From the NCBI GenBank assembly GCA_020440605.1, contig JAGRNT010000002.1:124001-188000 (forward strand): a DNA stretch of 64,000 bases. Direction: 5' to 3'. The translations under genes were made by a program, and so were the position numbers. Below are positions 50,375 to 58,919 of the stretch, piece by piece. Under the pieces are notes generated by a model, which was not told where the DNA came from, did not search any database, and saw only the letters and a list, made by a program, of their open reading frames with translations. Origin of the DNA: a bacterium (lineage in GTDB: Bacteria; 4484-113; JAFGCY01). The first letter of the stretch is position 1. The number at the start of each line of letters is the position of its first letter.

Positions 50375-51607
50375 GTTTCGGTAATACTCGCCTGGAAGCT
50401 CAGACACACAACGCGCTGTAGCATCGAAATCAAGGAAGAGAGAGTTTGCCTCTTCAGCGTATTGCCAGGCAAGTTTCTTCTTACCTCTCGCCATGGCCAG
50501 GCGAGCCCTTTCCATCGTGGAGCTGGCAAGATCGTAGCCAGGATGAGGATTATCCTCCAGCGGCAGGTCAAGCACTTCCTGCGCGCGGTCCAGATCACCA
50601 CTGCGCCGAAATGCGCGTGCAGCGTACTCAAGCGTGATTGCCGTAACCTGAGGTGTGTCAGGCAGTAGATCCAGTCCCTGCTGAGCCTTTGTCACTGCTG
50701 CTTCGTGCCGCTCCTGCAGACTGAGCAGGTCAGCTTCGACAAACAGGTTGAGATTTGCCAGGCGCTGGTAGCGTACTTCTGCACACATGGCCTGGCAATT
50801 GCGGATGGATTCGGCAGCTTCCTCTGCCATTCCCAGCTCCACGTGGATCACCGAACGAAGGTGCCAGGCGGTTGCATGGCTCATGTTTGGCTTCAGATTC
50901 TGCCAGGCTTCCAAAGCCCTCCCGGAGTATTCCAGGGCATCGTTGAATTCCCCGATACGATGAAATGCGATGGACATGTTGCTCAGACTGGCTGCGATTG
51001 CTTTGCCGGTCAGCAGTTCAGGGGTTTTCAGACATTCACCGTATTCAGCTGCTGCACCACGGTTGTCCGTTTGCAGCAGCCTTGCACTTGCCAGACAGAG
51101 CCTGCCCTGCAGGAACATGAATTCGTCTGATACCTGCTGCGCATGCCGCATGCAGATTTCAGAGCTGCGTTGGAAATCCTCTCCACGCCTCATGTAGTGG
51201 TAGACGCGGGCCAGAAGTAGGTAAAGCTTGCTCAGCAGTCCCGCCGGCATGTCAGGGTCGATTGTGGATTTCAGCAGACTCTCCGCCAGCTCCCAGTTGC
51301 TTGTGGGGCCGATGATCTCAACGAGATCCTGCTCACTGAGTTTGCGCGCGGCTTCCCAGCGATCTTCGCGTGTACCCAGGGCTTCCAGGCGGTCCATCAC
51401 GCAGATCTGCGATTCTCCGATCTCAAGAATGTCACAGAGCCTGGTGAGATTTTCACGGCTGATCCGCTGGGTCCTGCCGGAAATCCAGCGGCTGACGGTC
51501 TTGCGGTCGATCCCCAGGCGACGCGCAAGCAGCCACTGCTTGACCTCACGCTCGTTGATCAGGCGCGAGAGTGCTTCATTGTTGAGCAGTACGGTCTGCC
51601 GTTGCAT
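50369..51607 (-). CDS. XRE-family HTH regulator with TPR domain (paralogue 1)
   Basis: This gene encodes 412 residues. Residues about 10-70 are a helix-turn-helix (SRLINEREVKQWLLARRLGIDRKTVSRWISGRTQRISRENLTRL). The rest is tetratricopeptide-like helical pairs (AIAASLSNMSIAFHRIGEFNDALEYSGRALEAW, AYAARAFRRSGDLDRAQEVL). The TPR part may bind a peptide or partner protein. TAGAAT lies 9 nt before the ATG. The neighbouring gene encodes a clear paralogue; the two share EALGSREDRW, NWELAESLLKSTIDP and other blocks. Confidence 0.85.
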   Translation of the reverse strand: MQRQTVLLNNEALSRLINEREVKQWLLARRLGIDRKTVSRWISGRTQRISRENLTRLCDILEIGESQICVMDRLEALGTREDRWEAARKLSEQDLVEIIGPTSNWELAESLLKSTIDPDMPAGLLSKLYLLLARVYHYMRRGEDFQRSSEICMRHAQQVSDEFMFLQGRLCLASARLLQTDNRGAAAEYGECLKTPELLTGKAIAASLSNMSIAFHRIGEFNDALEYSGRALEAWQNLKPNMSHATAWHLRSVIHVELGMAEEAAESIRNCQAMCAEVRYQRLANLNLFVEADLLSLQERHEAAVTKAQQGLDLLPDTPQVTAITLEYAARAFRRSGDLDRAQEVLDLPLEDNPHPGYDLASSTMERARLAMARGKKKLAWQYAEEANSLFLDFDATARCVSELPGEYYRNS

Positions 51608-51645
51608 GGCAAGCTGATTCTAGCAGCACAAATGCATCATTAGAA

Positions 51646-51660
51646 TGATACTGAGTATCA
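51646..51660. repeat. 15-bp palindrome at the stop codon of XRE paralogue 2
   Basis: TGATAC-tga-GTATCA overlaps the stop codon of the XRE-TPR gene and lies just upstream of paralogue 1. Its placement mirrors the palindrome at 50358-50374, although the sequence differs. Confidence 0.35.
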
Positions 51661-52968
51661 GCCGGTTCGTTTGAAGTCTATATAGCTTTCGCCGGGCAGA
51701 CCCAAAATCACTCTCTGTGGCGCTCCGATCTCCGTAAACAGTTCATTCGCAGATTCAACATTCCTTCCTGCTGACCGCTCGTCACCTTCAAGCATCTCAT
51801 GCCGCGCCAGCTCAAGGTGCAGACGGGCAATTGAGTAGCGGTCATCTATGTCATGCTGGATCAGCTGCCTGATCAGTAAGCCTGATTCCTTGGTCCGTCC
51901 GGCCCGGCGCAGGACCCGGACCAGTGTCTCATTGGTCTCCGGGCTGACATTCGGGGTTTCCTCAAACACCACCATTGCATTGCGCGCCAGTTCCTCGGCC
52001 TGCGTATGGCGCTCTTCGATGCTTGCGACATCAGCTCGGATGGCGATGCACATATTGGCACTCTTGCGAAATGCGATGATCCGGCAGACCTCCTCGCATT
52101 CCTCAGCAGCCGCCATCGCGTCGTCCACCATCTTCAGTTCAGCATGCAGCCGGGCCTTCAGGAACCAGGCAGTGGACATGCTGATGACCGGTTCGGCTTC
52201 ACGCCATACGCTCACAGCTTCGTCAAACATCCTCAGGGCCTGGTCGAAATCAGCGCGCATGTGCAATGCAACCGCCAGGTTACTCATGGTCCCGGCAAGC
52301 TTGGCAGGTGCAGTGAACTGATCGCGACGCTTCAGTGCCTTTTCATAGAATGAGATCGCCCTTGTCAGTTCCCCGATCATCAGGGCCTCATTGCCGAGCA
52401 TGGTTTCAGCACGCAGGACCATAGCATCATCACCGGCTTCAGAAGCCTTGCGCATGGCGATCTCAGCACTGGTGCGTACCAGTTCGTGCTTGTGCGTGTA
52501 TATTCCGCAGGAGGCAAGCTGCATATAAAGAGCAGCCTGGAGATCCAGCGGCATTTCTGGATCGATAGTACTCCGGATCAGGGATTCAGCCAGTTCCCAG
52601 CTGTAGCTGGGCCCGACCATCTCCGTGAGATTGCTGTGCTGCAGGCGGCGTGCAGCCTTCCAGCGATCCTCACGGGATCCAAGTGCCTCCAGGCTGTCCT
52701 GCACGGTCAGTTCCTGCACGCTGCAGCCAAGTTCAGCAGCCAGAGCTGCGATGTTCTCCTCGCTGATGCGCTGTGTCTGGCCGCTGACCCAGCGCGTGAT
52801 GGTCTTGCGGTCAACACCGATGCGGCGCGCCAGCCACCACTGCTTGACCTCCTTCTCGTCAAGCAGGCGGCGCAGCACCTGAGCATTGATCAGAACTGTC
52901 TTCTTGCGGGCGATGCTCAGAGTATACAGGGCTGCGGGACATTCAATCTGTCCCCTGATGTCCCGCAT
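51658..52968 (-). CDS. XRE-family HTH regulator with TPR domain (paralogue 2)
   Basis: This gene encodes 436 residues if it starts at ATG 52968, which has GGGGGAGG 4 nt upstream. Homology to paralogue 1 begins only at residue about 19 (ARKKTVLINAQVLRRLL), where an in-frame ATC (52914) sits exactly 6 nt after TATACT; a shorter, leaderless product is possible. The HTH (EVKQWWLARRIGVDRKTITRWVSGQTQRISEENI) is followed by TPR-like helices. It is divergent from the methyltransferase pair, so it may control them as well as nagZ. Confidence 0.82.
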   Translation of the reverse strand: MRDIRGQIECPAALYTLSIARKKTVLINAQVLRRLLDEKEVKQWWLARRIGVDRKTITRWVSGQTQRISEENIAALAAELGCSVQELTVQDSLEALGSREDRWKAARRLQHSNLTEMVGPSYSWELAESLIRSTIDPEMPLDLQAALYMQLASCGIYTHKHELVRTSAEIAMRKASEAGDDAMVLRAETMLGNEALMIGELTRAISFYEKALKRRDQFTAPAKLAGTMSNLAVALHMRADFDQALRMFDEAVSVWREAEPVISMSTAWFLKARLHAELKMVDDAMAAAEECEEVCRIIAFRKSANMCIAIRADVASIEERHTQAEELARNAMVVFEETPNVSPETNETLVRVLRRAGRTKESGLLIRQLIQHDIDDRYSIARLHLELARHEMLEGDERSAGRNVESANELFTEIGAPQRVILGLPGESYIDFKRTG

Positions 52969-53033
52969 GGGACCTCCCCCAGAGGGTGTAAAACCCTGTC
53001 AATCCGGATATCATTCCGTCGTCGGGCAGGAAA

Positions 53034-53055
53034 TTGCCAGCATGGCAGTTGCCAG
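53034..53055. promoter_or_regulatory. Nested inverted repeats upstream of the methyltransferase pair
   Basis: TGCCA-gca-TGGCA is directly followed by GGCA-gt-TGCC, giving three overlapping TGCCA/TGGCA half-sites in the divergent region between the XRE gene and the methyltransferase gene. They may be an operator of the divergent XRE regulator. Confidence 0.35.
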
Positions 53056-53088
53056 AATCGCCCGCAATAGCTCTACGAGGTGAATGAC

Positions 53089-54168
53089 ATGTCTGCAGTA
53101 CAGCAGCAGCAGTTTGACGCGTCGCGTGCCGAAGCCTTCGGCGGACGCATGGTCGGGATTGTCAACGATGCCAGCCTGGCACTGATGATCTCCCTGGGAC
53201 ACCGGACCGGCGCGCTGGAGGCGATGGCCGGCCTTGACTGGGCCAGCATCGACATGATCGCCGATGCCAGCGGCCTGCATGCCCGCTACGTCCGTGAGTG
53301 GCTTGGTGCGATGGTCACCGGGGGTGTGGTGGAGTTCGATCCGGAAACCCAGCGTTACCACCTGCCGGCCGAGCATGCCGCAGTGATCACGAGCCATGCA
53401 GGTTCGCACAACCTGGCTGTGCCGATGCAGTTCATCCCGGTGATGGGCAGCGTGGAGACCTTGCTCGTGGACGCCTTCCGCCATGGCGGAGGTGTGCCCT
53501 ACAGCGAGTTCGAGCGCTTCCACCCCGTGATGGCGGATTTCAGCGACCAGACCGTGCTCGCCGGACTGGAGAACAGCATCATCCCGGCGGTGCCCGGACT
53601 GCATGAGCGTCTGCAGTCCGGCATTGACTGCGTTGACATCGGCTGTGGCAGCGGGCATGCTGCCATCCGCATGGCTGAGCTGTATCCGAACAGCCGCTTC
53701 ACGGGCTACGACTTCGAGGAGCGTGCCGTCAACGCGGCCCGCGAACTCGCCCGCAGCCGTGGCATCAGCAATGTCAGCTTCGAGGTGCGCGATGTGGCGG
53801 CCATGGACGAGACAGAGCGCTTCGACCTGGTGACCGCCTTCGACGTGATCCATGACCAGGCGGACCCGGCGGGCGTGCTTGCCAATGTGCGGCGCATGCT
53901 GCGCAGCGGCGGCGTGTTCCTGATGCAGGACATCAAGGCCTGCAGCCACCTGCATGACAACATCGACCACATGGTCGGGACATTCCTCTACACGGTGTCC
54001 ACCACGCACTGCATGACGGTGTCCCTTGCCAACGGCGGCGCCGGGCTCGGCACCTGCTGGGGCCGTGAACTGGCTGAGCAGATGATCGGCGAAGCTGGCT
54101 TCAGCGGACTTGAGACGAAGGAACTGGCCCACGACCCGTTCAACTACTACTACATCATGCATGTCTGA
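53089..54168 (+). CDS. Rv2258c-like SAM-dependent methyltransferase (paralogue A)
   Basis: This gene encodes 359 residues from ATG 53089, with GAGG 8 nt upstream; GTG 53080 is an alternative. Residues about 20-90 are a winged-helix-like domain (MIADASGLHARYVREWLGAMVTGGVVEFDP), and residues about 170-340 are a class-I methyltransferase with motif I VDIGCGSGHAAIRMAE, the acidic post-I residue in FTGYDFEE and VTAFDVIHDQADPAGVL. This layout is typical of Rv2258c-type proteins, probably small-molecule methyltransferases. The substrate is unknown. Paralogue B follows after 59 nt containing a GC hairpin. Confidence 0.85.
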   Translation: MSAVQQQQFDASRAEAFGGRMVGIVNDASLALMISLGHRTGALEAMAGLDWASIDMIADASGLHARYVREWLGAMVTGGVVEFDPETQRYHLPAEHAAVITSHAGSHNLAVPMQFIPVMGSVETLLVDAFRHGGGVPYSEFERFHPVMADFSDQTVLAGLENSIIPAVPGLHERLQSGIDCVDIGCGSGHAAIRMAELYPNSRFTGYDFEERAVNAARELARSRGISNVSFEVRDVAAMDETERFDLVTAFDVIHDQADPAGVLANVRRMLRSGGVFLMQDIKACSHLHDNIDHMVGTFLYTVSTTHCMTVSLANGGAGLGTCWGRELAEQMIGEAGFSGLETKELAHDPFNYYYIMHV

Positions 54169-54209
54169 CAGGCGACGGGCGGGCGGCTCTGCGCCGTCCG
54201 CCTCGCCTG
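54169..54209 (+). other. GC-rich intercistronic hairpin
   Basis: CAGGCGA and TCGCCTG enclose an imperfect GC stem directly after the stop of methyltransferase A. No T-run follows, so it is more likely an mRNA-stabilising or attenuating structure than a terminator. Confidence 0.4.
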
Positions 54210-54227
54210 GATCCCGAGGAGGATGAG

Positions 54228-55340
54228 ATGACCTTCACCACAGAAACCCGAGTCAGTGATGTACGGACTGAACTTTACAGGGACCGTCTGCACAGTATGC
54301 TCAGCGAGGCCGCTGCTGGTCTGCTGGTCTCACTCGGCAGTCAGCTTGACCTGTTCCGATCAATTTCCCAACTGGGAAAGGCCAGCGCTGAAGACCTGGC
54401 AATCCACACGGGACTGCACGAGCAGGGGCTGACGAGCTGGCTGGACTGCATGCACAGCACGGGAATACTTGAACGCGAAGCGGACTGCGGCCGCTACTTC
54501 CTTCCTGACTACAGCCTCCCGATTCTGACAGGCCCGGACACGTTACTGTTCTCCCAGCTTGCCATGCTGGCCGGAGTTGAGCAACCAGTGCATGATGCCT
54601 TCAGACATGGCAGCGGTGTGCACCCCACCCTCTACCCGCGCCAGGAGCTGATTTCCGACGGGCTGGAGTCTGACACGGAGAGTAAGGCCGCTTTGGAGTT
54701 GCTCAACCTCGCACCCGGAATGATTCGTCGCCTTGAATGCGGTGCAATGGTCCTGCATGCCGGTTGCGGGAGCGGCCAGGTACTGCTGGCCCTGGCGCGG
54801 CGCTTCCCCCGCAGCCGCTTCATCGGTCTGGACATCAATGAGACGGCGATCCGTCTGGCCCGCCGTAACCAGCTGCGCCTGAATTCATGCAACCTGCACT
54901 TTGAGCGGCGCAACGTGCTTCAGGGCCTGGAGCGTCAGGGTTATGACCTGGTGATTGCCACTGGCATGGTCAGTGCCTGCCCGGAACCGGCACATATGCT
55001 GATGCACTTCCACGATGCACTGGCAACGGATGGCATGCTGCTGCTGCGTGAACTACGTCCGCCGCTTGAAACCGGACACACACAGGACAGACTTGCAGGA
55101 TTCCTGCATGCCTTTGAGTGCATGGTGAGTGGCCCCCAGGCTATTGCCATGGGCCAGACCGCGGCTACTCACATCGGTGACCGCTCCACAATGGAACGAC
55201 TGCTGCTGCGCAGCGGCTTTGCCAGCTCTGAATGGCAGGAGCTCAGTTCTGATCCTCTCGGAAGCTGGTGCCTGCTGGACAGGGTGGAAATGCTCGCTTC
55301 GTCGCCGCTCAGTTTCCCGGAATCACTGCTGCTGACCTGA
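54228..55340 (+). CDS. Rv2258c-like SAM-dependent methyltransferase (paralogue B, diverged)
   Basis: This gene encodes 370 residues; the ATG is preceded by GAGGAGG with a 5-nt spacer. The layout is the same as paralogue A: N-terminal winged helix (LAIHTGLHEQGLTSWLDCMHSTGILE), then motif I VLHAGCGSGQVLLALARRF and FIGLDINETAIRLARRN. After that the similarity falls: the conserved HDQADP block of A is replaced by VSACPEPAHMLMHFHD. It may act on a different substrate or pair with A as a heterodimer. It ends 9 nt from the convergent MFS gene. Confidence 0.78.
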   Translation: MTFTTETRVSDVRTELYRDRLHSMLSEAAAGLLVSLGSQLDLFRSISQLGKASAEDLAIHTGLHEQGLTSWLDCMHSTGILEREADCGRYFLPDYSLPILTGPDTLLFSQLAMLAGVEQPVHDAFRHGSGVHPTLYPRQELISDGLESDTESKAALELLNLAPGMIRRLECGAMVLHAGCGSGQVLLALARRFPRSRFIGLDINETAIRLARRNQLRLNSCNLHFERRNVLQGLERQGYDLVIATGMVSACPEPAHMLMHFHDALATDGMLLLRELRPPLETGHTQDRLAGFLHAFECMVSGPQAIAMGQTAATHIGDRSTMERLLLRSGFASSEWQELSSDPLGSWCLLDRVEMLASSPLSFPESLLLT

Positions 55341-55349
55341 CAACCCGGA

Positions 55350-56546
55350 TCAGACTGATGCTTGCTGCTGCCGGCGTCTTGTCACCAGCCAGCCCAGTCC
55401 AGCCATTGCAGGAAGCAGCATTGCCAGACTGAAGCAGGCATACATCCATGCTGCATTCTGCCCCTGAAGCAGGCTGACGCTCAGTGGCAGGAGTGAGATC
55501 GGCAGAATCTTCTGCAGCGCGTTGAGCATGCTCAGTGCCGTGGCTCTGACGCCGGAGCCACTCAGCAGGTTTGCCTGCTCACTGAGCAGCGGAGAGATCA
55601 GTCCAGTCAGCAGGTCGATCAGAGCGCGTCCCGCGACATAGGCCAGCAGGCCGAGCCAGCCGCGCATTCCCATCAGCAGCAGCCCCACCACCAGGCCAAT
55701 GACAGCGATTCCCAGGACCCTGAGTGGCCGGCGGATATGCAGGTGGCCAGCCAGCCAGTTGCCAAGTCCCTGCAGCAGCTCAAATCCGGCATACATGAAA
55801 CCGAGCTGTTCCGTCGTCACTGCAATCGCACTGTCCAGCTCCGCCGGCAGGTGGAAATGGGCCAGCTCCGGTGCCAGCTCAACAGCGCTGGCAAACAGCA
55901 GCAATGGCAGCAGGCGCAGCAGCGAGAGTCCGAGCGATGCGGCGGCCGTGGACCTGGGGTTTGTATCCTGCTTATCCGAGTAAGGTGCTTCGAACATCCG
56001 CAGCACAACGAGGAAACCACTGATGCTCAGCAGCAGCTCAGCCCAGAACGGCACGGTCCAGCCCACGCGCAGCGCCAGACTGCCTCCGATGATCTGCCCG
56101 GCCACCATTGCCAGGGTGGCGATTGCCAGACTGCGCGAGAGCAGCCTGCGGAAAGCCGTTTCCCTCCCAAGCCCACGACAGCTGTCAAATAGCAGGGCCT
56201 CATCGGCACCGCTGCGGAATGTATCGCCCAGTCCGCAGACCGCCATTGCCAGCCAGAAGGTCCAGAAATCATTCCCGGCAATGAACAGCAGGGAACTGGC
56301 CGCCTGGCAGATGATCCCGATCAGGATGCTGCGCCTGCGCCCGATGCGGTCCGCAATCCAGCCGGTCGGCACCTCCGCCAGCACGATCACACCGTCACCG
56401 AGCAGGGTCAGCCATGCCATCTCCCCGAGGCTCAACCCCTTGAAGCTGAACAGGTAGAGGTACCAGACGGCATTGCTGAGCCCTTCCCAGGTCAGGCTCA
56501 GGTACCATGGATACAGTCGCAGATTGCGTGACAGCGCGTGGGTCAC
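55350..56546 (-). CDS. MFS transporter
   Basis: This 398-residue protein has about eleven or twelve hydrophobic segments. The typical major-facilitator cytoplasmic loop between TM2 and TM3 is present (GWIADRIGRRRSILIGIICQ). An acidic, Arg-rich loop (GADEALLFDSCRGLGRETAFRRL) precedes TM5. Substrate specificity cannot be read; neighbouring methyltransferases might make its cargo. The GTG start at 56546 lies 6 nt after TAACAT, without an SD. Confidence 0.88.
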   Translation of the reverse strand: MTHALSRNLRLYPWYLSLTWEGLSNAVWYLYLFSFKGLSLGEMAWLTLLGDGVIVLAEVPTGWIADRIGRRRSILIGIICQAASSLLFIAGNDFWTFWLAMAVCGLGDTFRSGADEALLFDSCRGLGRETAFRRLLSRSLAIATLAMVAGQIIGGSLALRVGWTVPFWAELLLSISGFLVVLRMFEAPYSDKQDTNPRSTAAASLGLSLLRLLPLLLFASAVELAPELAHFHLPAELDSAIAVTTEQLGFMYAGFELLQGLGNWLAGHLHIRRPLRVLGIAVIGLVVGLLLMGMRGWLGLLAYVAGRALIDLLTGLISPLLSEQANLLSGSGVRATALSMLNALQKILPISLLPLSVSLLQGQNAAWMYACFSLAMLLPAMAGLGWLVTRRRQQQASV

Positions 56547-56552
56547 TTAACA

Positions 56553-56558
56553 ATGTTA
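56553..56558 (-). promoter_or_regulatory. -10 box TAACAT of the MFS gene
   Basis: On the minus strand TAACAT is followed by 6 nt and the GTG start of the transporter gene. Confidence 0.5.
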
Positions 56559-56585
56559 GTGCAGATGCAACCTGCAGGGCCAGGG

Positions 56586-56608
56586 CAGGACTCTGACTGG
56601 CAGTCCTG
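56586..56608. repeat. Small inverted repeat before an esterase gene
   Basis: CAGGACT and AGTCCTG form a 7-bp stem with a 9-nt loop, 15 nt before the esterase ATG and next to the divergent MFS promoter. It could be an operator or a leader hairpin. Confidence 0.3.
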
Positions 56609-56623
56609 AAGCTGGAGAGGGAA

Positions 56624-57517
56624 ATGAGGAATACGATCATGATCACGCTGCTGACAGGCCTGCTGCTGATGGCACTGGCGGTGAGCAGCACAGCGGGACC
56701 TGGTGAGGATGGCCTGAAGATCAGTCGCAATATTGCCTATCGCACGGATACGGGCTCTCGCCGTGGCCTGACAGCCCTCGATGTCTATGCTCCGGAGGGT
56801 GCGGTGAGACTGCCCGTCGTCATGATGGTGCATGGCGGTGGCTGGAGCATCGGTGACAAGTCCAATGGCAGCAATGGCCTGGAGAAGGGACGGTTCTTCT
56901 GCGATGAGGGATATGTGTATGTCTCGGTCAACTATCGTCTGTCTCCCGCGGTGCAGCACCCGGCACACATTGAGGATGTGGCTGCCGCATATGCCTGGAT
57001 CAGTGAGAATATCTCCGACTTTGGAGGTGATCCTGAGCACATCAGCATCATGGGTCACAGCGCCGGGGCACATCTCGTGGCCCTGCTCGGGGCTGATGAG
57101 CGCTGGCTTGAGGCACACGGCCTGCCGCTCAATGACATCGACGCGGTGATCTGTCTGGATGGCGCAGGCTACGACATTCCCGAACGGATGAGCAAACCCC
57201 TGAGCCGCCTGCTGCGCAGATTCATGACGGATGCCTTCGGAGATGATGGCAGCCTCTGGGAGGATGCCTCACCGATTCTGCAGATTGACAGCGAGCAGGT
57301 CTACCCGCCTTATCTGATCCTGTATACGGCGCGCGTTGAGGGCCGAAACCAGAGCAGCAGCCTTGCCGAGACCCTGCAAGCAGCAGGCGGTTACGCTGCA
57401 ACACACCAGGCATCCGACAAGACGCATGGCACTGTCAATTCAGACATCGGGAAACCACATGAATGGCTGACTGAAATGGTACTTAGCTTCCTACAGGCAC
57501 GGAAACTGCAGGACTGA
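56624..57517 (+). CDS. Secreted alpha/beta-hydrolase (esterase) 2
   Basis: This gene encodes 297 residues. A signal peptide (ITLLTGLLLMALAVSSTAG) is followed by the same hydrolase layout as the gene at 38244: oxyanion HGGGWSIGDKS, nucleophile Ser in IMGHSAGAHL, a probable Asp near LYTARVEG and a probable His in DKTHGTVN. It probably acts on esters in the periplasm. The ATG has GGAGAGG upstream. It is convergent with argH across 49 nt in which I see no clear terminator. Confidence 0.82.
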   Translation: MRNTIMITLLTGLLLMALAVSSTAGPGEDGLKISRNIAYRTDTGSRRGLTALDVYAPEGAVRLPVVMMVHGGGWSIGDKSNGSNGLEKGRFFCDEGYVYVSVNYRLSPAVQHPAHIEDVAAAYAWISENISDFGGDPEHISIMGHSAGAHLVALLGADERWLEAHGLPLNDIDAVICLDGAGYDIPERMSKPLSRLLRRFMTDAFGDDGSLWEDASPILQIDSEQVYPPYLILYTARVEGRNQSSSLAETLQAAGGYAATHQASDKTHGTVNSDIGKPHEWLTEMVLSFLQARKLQD

Positions 57518-57566
57518 TCGGAAACTGATACTTCGCAATTGCCTGGATGCATGGGGAAATGCCACC

Positions 57567-58919
57567 CTATGATTCCAGCAGACGTTCCAGCACTTCCCTG
57601 AACTCAGTATTGACATTCCTGAAACTGTCACGCTGCTGTTCCAGCTGCCTGCCTGTCAATGCGCAGTCGTTTAGCCATTCCACAGGAACCTGCCAGTTGC
57701 CGGCGTCCACCTTGAGCCTGGCTTCGTCTGACATCACCTCCCTGCCAACGCTGCGGTAGGCGTCACGGAAAGCCAGACCCTCCTCGCGAACACGTCGGTA
57801 AGCTTCCTGGGTCGCGAACAGATCAGGACTGCATGCTGCAGACAAGCGCTCCGCATTGAAGCGCAGCTGGGGAATGACGTGGCTACTGATTTCCAGAAGT
57901 TCACTGATGGCCATGACTGAACTGAACAGCGCTGGTTTGAGCAGCTGGTAGTCCCGGTGGTAGCTGGATGGCAATCCGCAGTGTACCTGCTCAAGCTCAT
58001 TGCGCCAGGCCCTCAACTGGCCACAACGCGCCCGCATCAGTTCCAGCACATCCGGGTTACGCTTCTGGGGCATGATCGAGGAACCAGTAGTGATCTCGTC
58101 CGGCAGGGTCAGGAAACCGAACTCCTCCGTGCTGTAGAGACTCAGATCCCAGACCAGCTTCTCAAGCTGGTTGCCAATGGAACAGATCCAGCTAGCCAGC
58201 GCGATTTCATGCCGGCCACGGGAGTTGGCGCAGTCGATCTCGCTGAGCTGTACCCGGCTGAAACCCAGCAGCTCAGCAGTGTATTGCCGGTCCAGTGGCA
58301 GAGGCAGGCCGAAGCCCGCACCACTGCCCAGCGGACAGCTGTCAATGCGTTCCAGCAACCCGCTGGCAGCATGCAGTTCCTCAAGCATCCCGGAACTGAA
58401 GGCCAGCAACCAGCGTCCCACGGTGCTGGGCATTGCGCGCCGCAGATGCGTATATCCGGGCATGATGATCTGCATGCATTCATCGGCACGCTCATTCAGA
58501 ACAAGCGCCAGTGCAGCTGCCTGCTCCGAGACTGCAAGAACTGAGTGCTTCATGTACAGCCGCAGTGCGGTCAGCACCTGGTCATTGCGGGAGCGTCCGA
58601 GATGCACGTTGCCAGCTGCCTGCGGGCAGATCCGCTGCAGGGCCTGCTCGATGGCAGTGTGGCAGTCCTCCTGTGCGCGGTCTATGCTGAACTCTCCCGC
58701 ATCAAGTCGCTGCCGGATCTGCTGCAGGCCGGAAAGGATCCGCTCAGCATCAGCTGCCGGGATCAGTTCCTGCCTGGCCAGCATGCGAACGTGCGCCGCT
58801 GTACCCAGCAGGTCCCAGCCGACCAGTTGCATATCAAGTACCGGATCATTTCCGACGGTGAAGTCGTGCACCAGCCGGTCAAGCGGTAGATCCTTGCTCC
58901 AGAGTTGTCCATCAGACAT
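57567..58919 (-). CDS. argH: Argininosuccinate lyase
   Basis: This 450-residue enzyme splits argininosuccinate into arginine and fumarate. Family marks: GNVHLGRSRNDQVLTALRLY, PGYTHLRRAMPSTVG and the fumarase/lyase signature GSSIMPQKRNPD near residue 280. The ATG 58919 is chosen because the family N-terminus (LWSKDLPLDRLVHDFTVGND) begins just after it and GGAGG lies 6 nt before it; the frame is open upstream, but that sequence is the argE' gene in another frame. It overlaps argE' by 8 nt and is the last gene of the operon. Confidence 0.95.
   Translation of the reverse strand: MSDGQLWSKDLPLDRLVHDFTVGNDPVLDMQLVGWDLLGTAAHVRMLARQELIPAADAERILSGLQQIRQRLDAGEFSIDRAQEDCHTAIEQALQRICPQAAGNVHLGRSRNDQVLTALRLYMKHSVLAVSEQAAALALVLNERADECMQIIMPGYTHLRRAMPSTVGRWLLAFSSGMLEELHAASGLLERIDSCPLGSGAGFGLPLPLDRQYTAELLGFSRVQLSEIDCANSRGRHEIALASWICSIGNQLEKLVWDLSLYSTEEFGFLTLPDEITTGSSIMPQKRNPDVLELMRARCGQLRAWRNELEQVHCGLPSSYHRDYQLLKPALFSSVMAISELLEISSHVIPQLRFNAERLSAACSPDLFATQEAYRRVREEGLAFRDAYRSVGREVMSDEARLKVDAGNWQVPVEWLNDCALTGRQLEQQRDSFRNVNTEFREVLERLLES

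Noticed and set aside
54169..54209. Terminator between the two methyltransferase genes
   Set aside because: A GC hairpin exists but no T-run follows; the second gene has a strong SD and is likely co-transcribed.
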